From the NCBI RefSeq assembly GCF_023101665.1, contig NZ_CP082161.1, positions 6,014,001 through 6,078,000 on the forward strand: a stretch of DNA of 64,000 nt, read 5' to 3'. Below the pieces are notes generated by a model, which had not been told where the DNA came from, ran no database searches, and saw nothing but the letters and a program-made list of their open reading frames with translations. Positions 62,028 through 64,000 of this stretch are shown piece after piece. Origin of the DNA: Bradyrhizobium sp. 195 (lineage in GTDB: Bacteria > Pseudomonadota > Alphaproteobacteria > Rhizobiales > Xanthobacteraceae). How positions within the stretch are numbered: the first letter of the stretch is position 1; each line of letters opens with the position of its first letter. Made by a program: the position numbers and the translations under genes.

Positions 62028-62801
62028 TTACACGGAATCATCAGTACAGCAAAAAACCGACAGCCCCCCAAACACCTCGGAGTTCTTGTAACGAACCTGG
62101 ATGCGCTCGCTCGCGCTTGCCCCGATCGTGTCGCCGTCCTTCACGACGCTGCCATGCTCGATCAGATACACGGACAGTCCCGCCACCTTGTCGAACAAGG
62201 CCGGAAGCGTGAGCTTGCCGGTCACGAACTCGATCTCACGGCCGACGAATGCCGATAGTCCCATCGTGACCGCGCCGATCTTGGCACCTGAGCCGAACGG
62301 CAGAATGTCGACCCATAGCCCCAAGGGATAGCCGGGATACGGTGCGAAAGAATCGCGGGACGTTTCGAGCCAGAGATCCGCGGGCCGCGCGACACGGCCG
62401 GCCCACACCACACCGCAGCACTCCGGCATCGTCGCAATCAACGCACCGATGACTGCGGTCGTGACGCGCGCGGCGACCAGCGGCTGCTCACCCTTTCCGA
62501 GCATCGATACAATCAAATGACCTCGATGCCGGGCGGCCACGGCCTTGCTCTCCGGCCACGTCGTGGCAGCGCGCGCCCACAGTCCCTGATCGTCCGGGAC
62601 GGGTGCCGGCATCGACATGACGGCAACGAGCTCTTTGCCGCAGCGAATGAGCGGCGAGTTTGCCTGCGCCTTCGCACGACCGTCGTCCATCGCCTCCGTT
62701 GCCAGCTCCGGATGTCGGGCGTGAAGGACCTTGGCGACCGCAGACATGTCCGGCGTTACGGGATTGTTCAATAGGACCAAAGAAAGAATCGAGTTACTCA
62801 T
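62028..62801 (-). CDS. DUF4261 domain-containing protein
   Basis: A 257-residue protein with SILSLVLLNNPVTPDMSAVA at the start, ATTWPESKAVAARHRGHLIVS mid, PECCGVVWAGRVARPADLW, and GYPLGLWVDILPFGS. These resemble DUF4261 proteins, often found in toxin-immunity neighbourhoods. The ATG at 62801 begins the family-like region; the upstream extension to 62927 lacks a good site. Ends 63 bases before the Imm11-like gene start, so the two may be one unit. Confidence 0.68.
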   Translation of the reverse strand: MSNSILSLVLLNNPVTPDMSAVAKVLHARHPELATEAMDDGRAKAQANSPLIRCGKELVAVMSMPAPVPDDQGLWARAATTWPESKAVAARHRGHLIVSMLGKGEQPLVAARVTTAVIGALIATMPECCGVVWAGRVARPADLWLETSRDSFAPYPGYPLGLWVDILPFGSGAKIGAVTMGLSAFVGREIEFVTGKLTLPALFDKVAGLSVYLIEHGSVVKDGDTIGASASERIQVRYKNSEVFGGLSVFCCTDDSV

Positions 62802-63184
62802 CAACTGACCCGCGGAAATGACGGACGAATTCGACTTTGCTGTTCGCCCAGAGGTTGAAATAGCGTTATGAATAGAACAAATCAAGAACAATGTCAATCG
62901 ACGTTCTTGCCTTCTGTTGAAGCTCAACAGGGGTTTCGGCCTGGAGCTGGGCGGGAGACCCCATCTCGATCAACTGCGGCGCGGCGGCGGGACACTATCG
63001 TGCGCCAAGCTAAAGCGCACAGCCTCGAGACCGGAAGCGGCGCCGTTCGAGCCCGCGCCGGCTCTGTACCGCGAGCGTGGCTTTGTGGACGGCGAGGCTT
63101 TCGTTCGATGACCGGCCGATCGCGTTCACCAATTCCTGCCCCTCGCACCTCAGACCAGAGCAAGCATGGTGACGACGCAGCCCG
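62802..63184. other. Intergenic region, no supported gene
   Basis: About 380 bases. Rightward open frames exist but show no family resemblance, ribosome site or coding pattern. The region 62845-62900 is moderately AT-rich and may hold the promoter of the DUF4261 gene. Confidence 0.5.
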
Positions 63185-63355
63185 TCACCCGGCGTCCTCG
63201 TCCGACTGCCCCTCCTTCGGAGGCACGTCCATCGTCTTGCGTCCCAGGAATGTATCGGGTGGCGGCTGCTTCAAAAGCTCGCGGGCTTCGCGCACGATCT
63301 GGCGCATGTATTCTGTCTGGTCATGGTCGACAGACGTCGGCCGATATACCGGCAT
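63185..63355 (-). CDS. Small hydrophilic hypothetical protein
   Basis: A 56-residue protein (MPVYRPTSVDHDQTEYMRQI start, helical REARELLKQ, acidic tail). The ATG at 63355 has GGGAG 8 bases upstream. No family recognised. Confidence 0.58.
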   Translation of the reverse strand: MPVYRPTSVDHDQTEYMRQIVREARELLKQPPPDTFLGRKTMDVPPKEGQSDEDAG

Positions 63356-63687
63356 CGGTGTGCTCCCTGGCATTGCAGGCGGGAGCACGCTGGGTCTCTC
63401 AGCCACCGACGCCTACGGGCAGAGCCTCGGCCGGTGATGATCGTAAACTACCACAGGTCGTCTCGGTTCCAGAGCGAATAGTTCATCATCTGCCGCAGCA
63501 TGAGTAAGCGGCTCAAACCGCTCAACTCGTGCAACACCAACGAAGATTCTTTCGTCCACCGTATCAAAAGATACAGACTCGCCGCCGCCGCAGGCCTAGC
63601 CTTCATCCGTCACCGCAAGGCTCTTGGTATCGGTCGGTGATGAGAACGCCAATTGCGCTCCCGCCTCCTCCAACGAGGGAGCACGCC

Positions 63688-63888
63688 ATGCTGAAGCGGC
63701 GTCGTTTCAAACAGACTACGACACTCAACGAAAGACTCGCCGACGAAGCCATACGCTGCCGCGAGGAAGCGCGCCGGCTGGCGCCGGGACGCCGCCGCGA
63801 GATGCTGCTGCGCCGGGCGCGGCAGGACGAGACCGCCATGCAGATCGATGCCTGGCTGCGCTCGCCCGGCCTGAGGGCGCCGACATGA
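63688..63888 (+). CDS. Small basic hypothetical protein
   Basis: A 66-residue arginine-rich helical protein (LADEAIRCREEARRLAPG, RREMLLRRARQDETA). The ATG has GAGGGA about 7 bases upstream. Its TGA overlaps the next start (ATGA), indicating coupling. Resembles short rhizobial proteins of unknown function. Confidence 0.65.
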   Translation: MLKRRRFKQTTTLNERLADEAIRCREEARRLAPGRRREMLLRRARQDETAMQIDAWLRSPGLRAPT

Positions 63889-64000
63889 GCCAGCAATATC
63901 GCGCCTACCTCGTCGGCGAGAACGGCGTCTTCCGCTCCGCCGAAGCATTCGAGGCCTCGTCCGACGAGTCCGCTCTCACCTTCGCGCAGCAGTTCACGCG
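63885..64000 (+). CDS. Hypothetical protein, N-terminus (cut by window edge)
   Basis: An ATG at 63885 overlaps the previous stop. 38 codons are visible (SQQYRAYLVGENGVFRSAEA..), open to the window edge. The YRAYLVGENGVF start is common in small rhizobial hypothetical proteins. Function unknown. Confidence 0.6.
   Translation, partial: MSQQYRAYLVGENGVFRSAEAFEASSDESALTFAQQFT

Noticed and set aside
62868..63437. 189-codon plus-strand frame
   Set aside because: Serine/arginine-rich low-complexity translation, no ribosome site, and it covers the small minus-strand gene at 63185-63355 that has one.
1..64000. tRNA, rRNA or CRISPR array
   Set aside because: No cloverleaf-like gene, rRNA segment or regularly spaced direct repeats were recognised; the repeats at 53-61 kb are irregularly spaced and hairpin-based.

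Overview
The window is high-GC, densely coded alphaproteobacterial DNA. Gene content (Bug, TRAP and NitT/TauT uptake systems, an FNR-type regulator, aryl-CoA catabolism, many small rhizobial-type hypothetical proteins) fits Bradyrhizobium or a close relative. That assignment is inferred from family content only. No rRNA, tRNA or CRISPR array was seen.

Layout. (1) 1-5118: the start of a molybdopterin oxidoreductase (cut by the window edge), a Bug-type periplasmic receptor, a two-subunit molybdenum hydroxylase of the nicotinate/isoquinoline dehydrogenase type, and a ModA-like binding protein without a signal peptide. (2) 5158-10313: a TRAP transporter plus SDR operon, divergent from a cyclase-family hydrolase across a near-perfect 14-bp-arm palindrome. 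Two copies of one palindromic repeat sit at the convergent 3' ends on either side. (3) 10326-25664: a hypoxia-type block. It holds two Crp/Fnr regulators (one with FNR-type cysteines), a small cytochrome c, an Mla/MCE lipid transporter, DUF883 and holin-like membrane proteins, a PatZ-like acetyltransferase, a universal stress protein, a kinase/phosphotransferase fusion, a CHAD protein, a PHA synthase and a CBS-BON protein. FNR/FixK-like boxes (TTGAY-N4-RTCAA type) lie in nearly every divergent promoter region of this block.

(4) 25689-42628: an aerobic aryl-CoA catabolic cluster. It contains a 2-aminobenzoate/benzoate-type CoA ligase, a Rid protein, a MarR regulator, a LivK-type binding protein, a cupin, a PhzS-like monooxygenase, a 2-aminobenzoyl-CoA monooxygenase/reductase-type fusion, and beta-oxidation-like enzymes in six transcription units. 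Each unit carries one copy of the same AT-rich near-palindrome (TTTTAAGCNTNAAATAATT-like), so the cluster looks like one MarR regulon. An IS5-family element has inserted exactly in the stop codon of the LivK-type gene and separates it from the cupin gene. (5) 42625-53207: a second catabolic block with a NicX-like ring-cleavage dioxygenase, a NitT/TauT ABC transporter, an IlvD-family dehydratase, a 3-hydroxyisobutyrate-dehydrogenase-like enzyme, a two-component flavin monooxygenase and a CaiB-type CoA transferase.

(6) 53208-64000: a gene-poor accessory region. It has a fragment of a phage terminase large subunit, very small membrane peptides, a response regulator with an EcfG-like promoter, a TfdB/PheA-type monooxygenase, a truncated H-NS-like protein beside an AT-rich tract, an AHH-nuclease protein with an Imm11-like neighbour, a DUF4261 protein, and six copies of a repeat made of a covarying hairpin followed by a conserved core ending TTTTGCCCGACGTGTCAA.

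Family names come from recognising motifs in the translations; no database search was run. The strongest new inferences are the six-operator MarR regulon, the paired FNR boxes, the hairpin-core repeat family and the stop-codon IS insertion.
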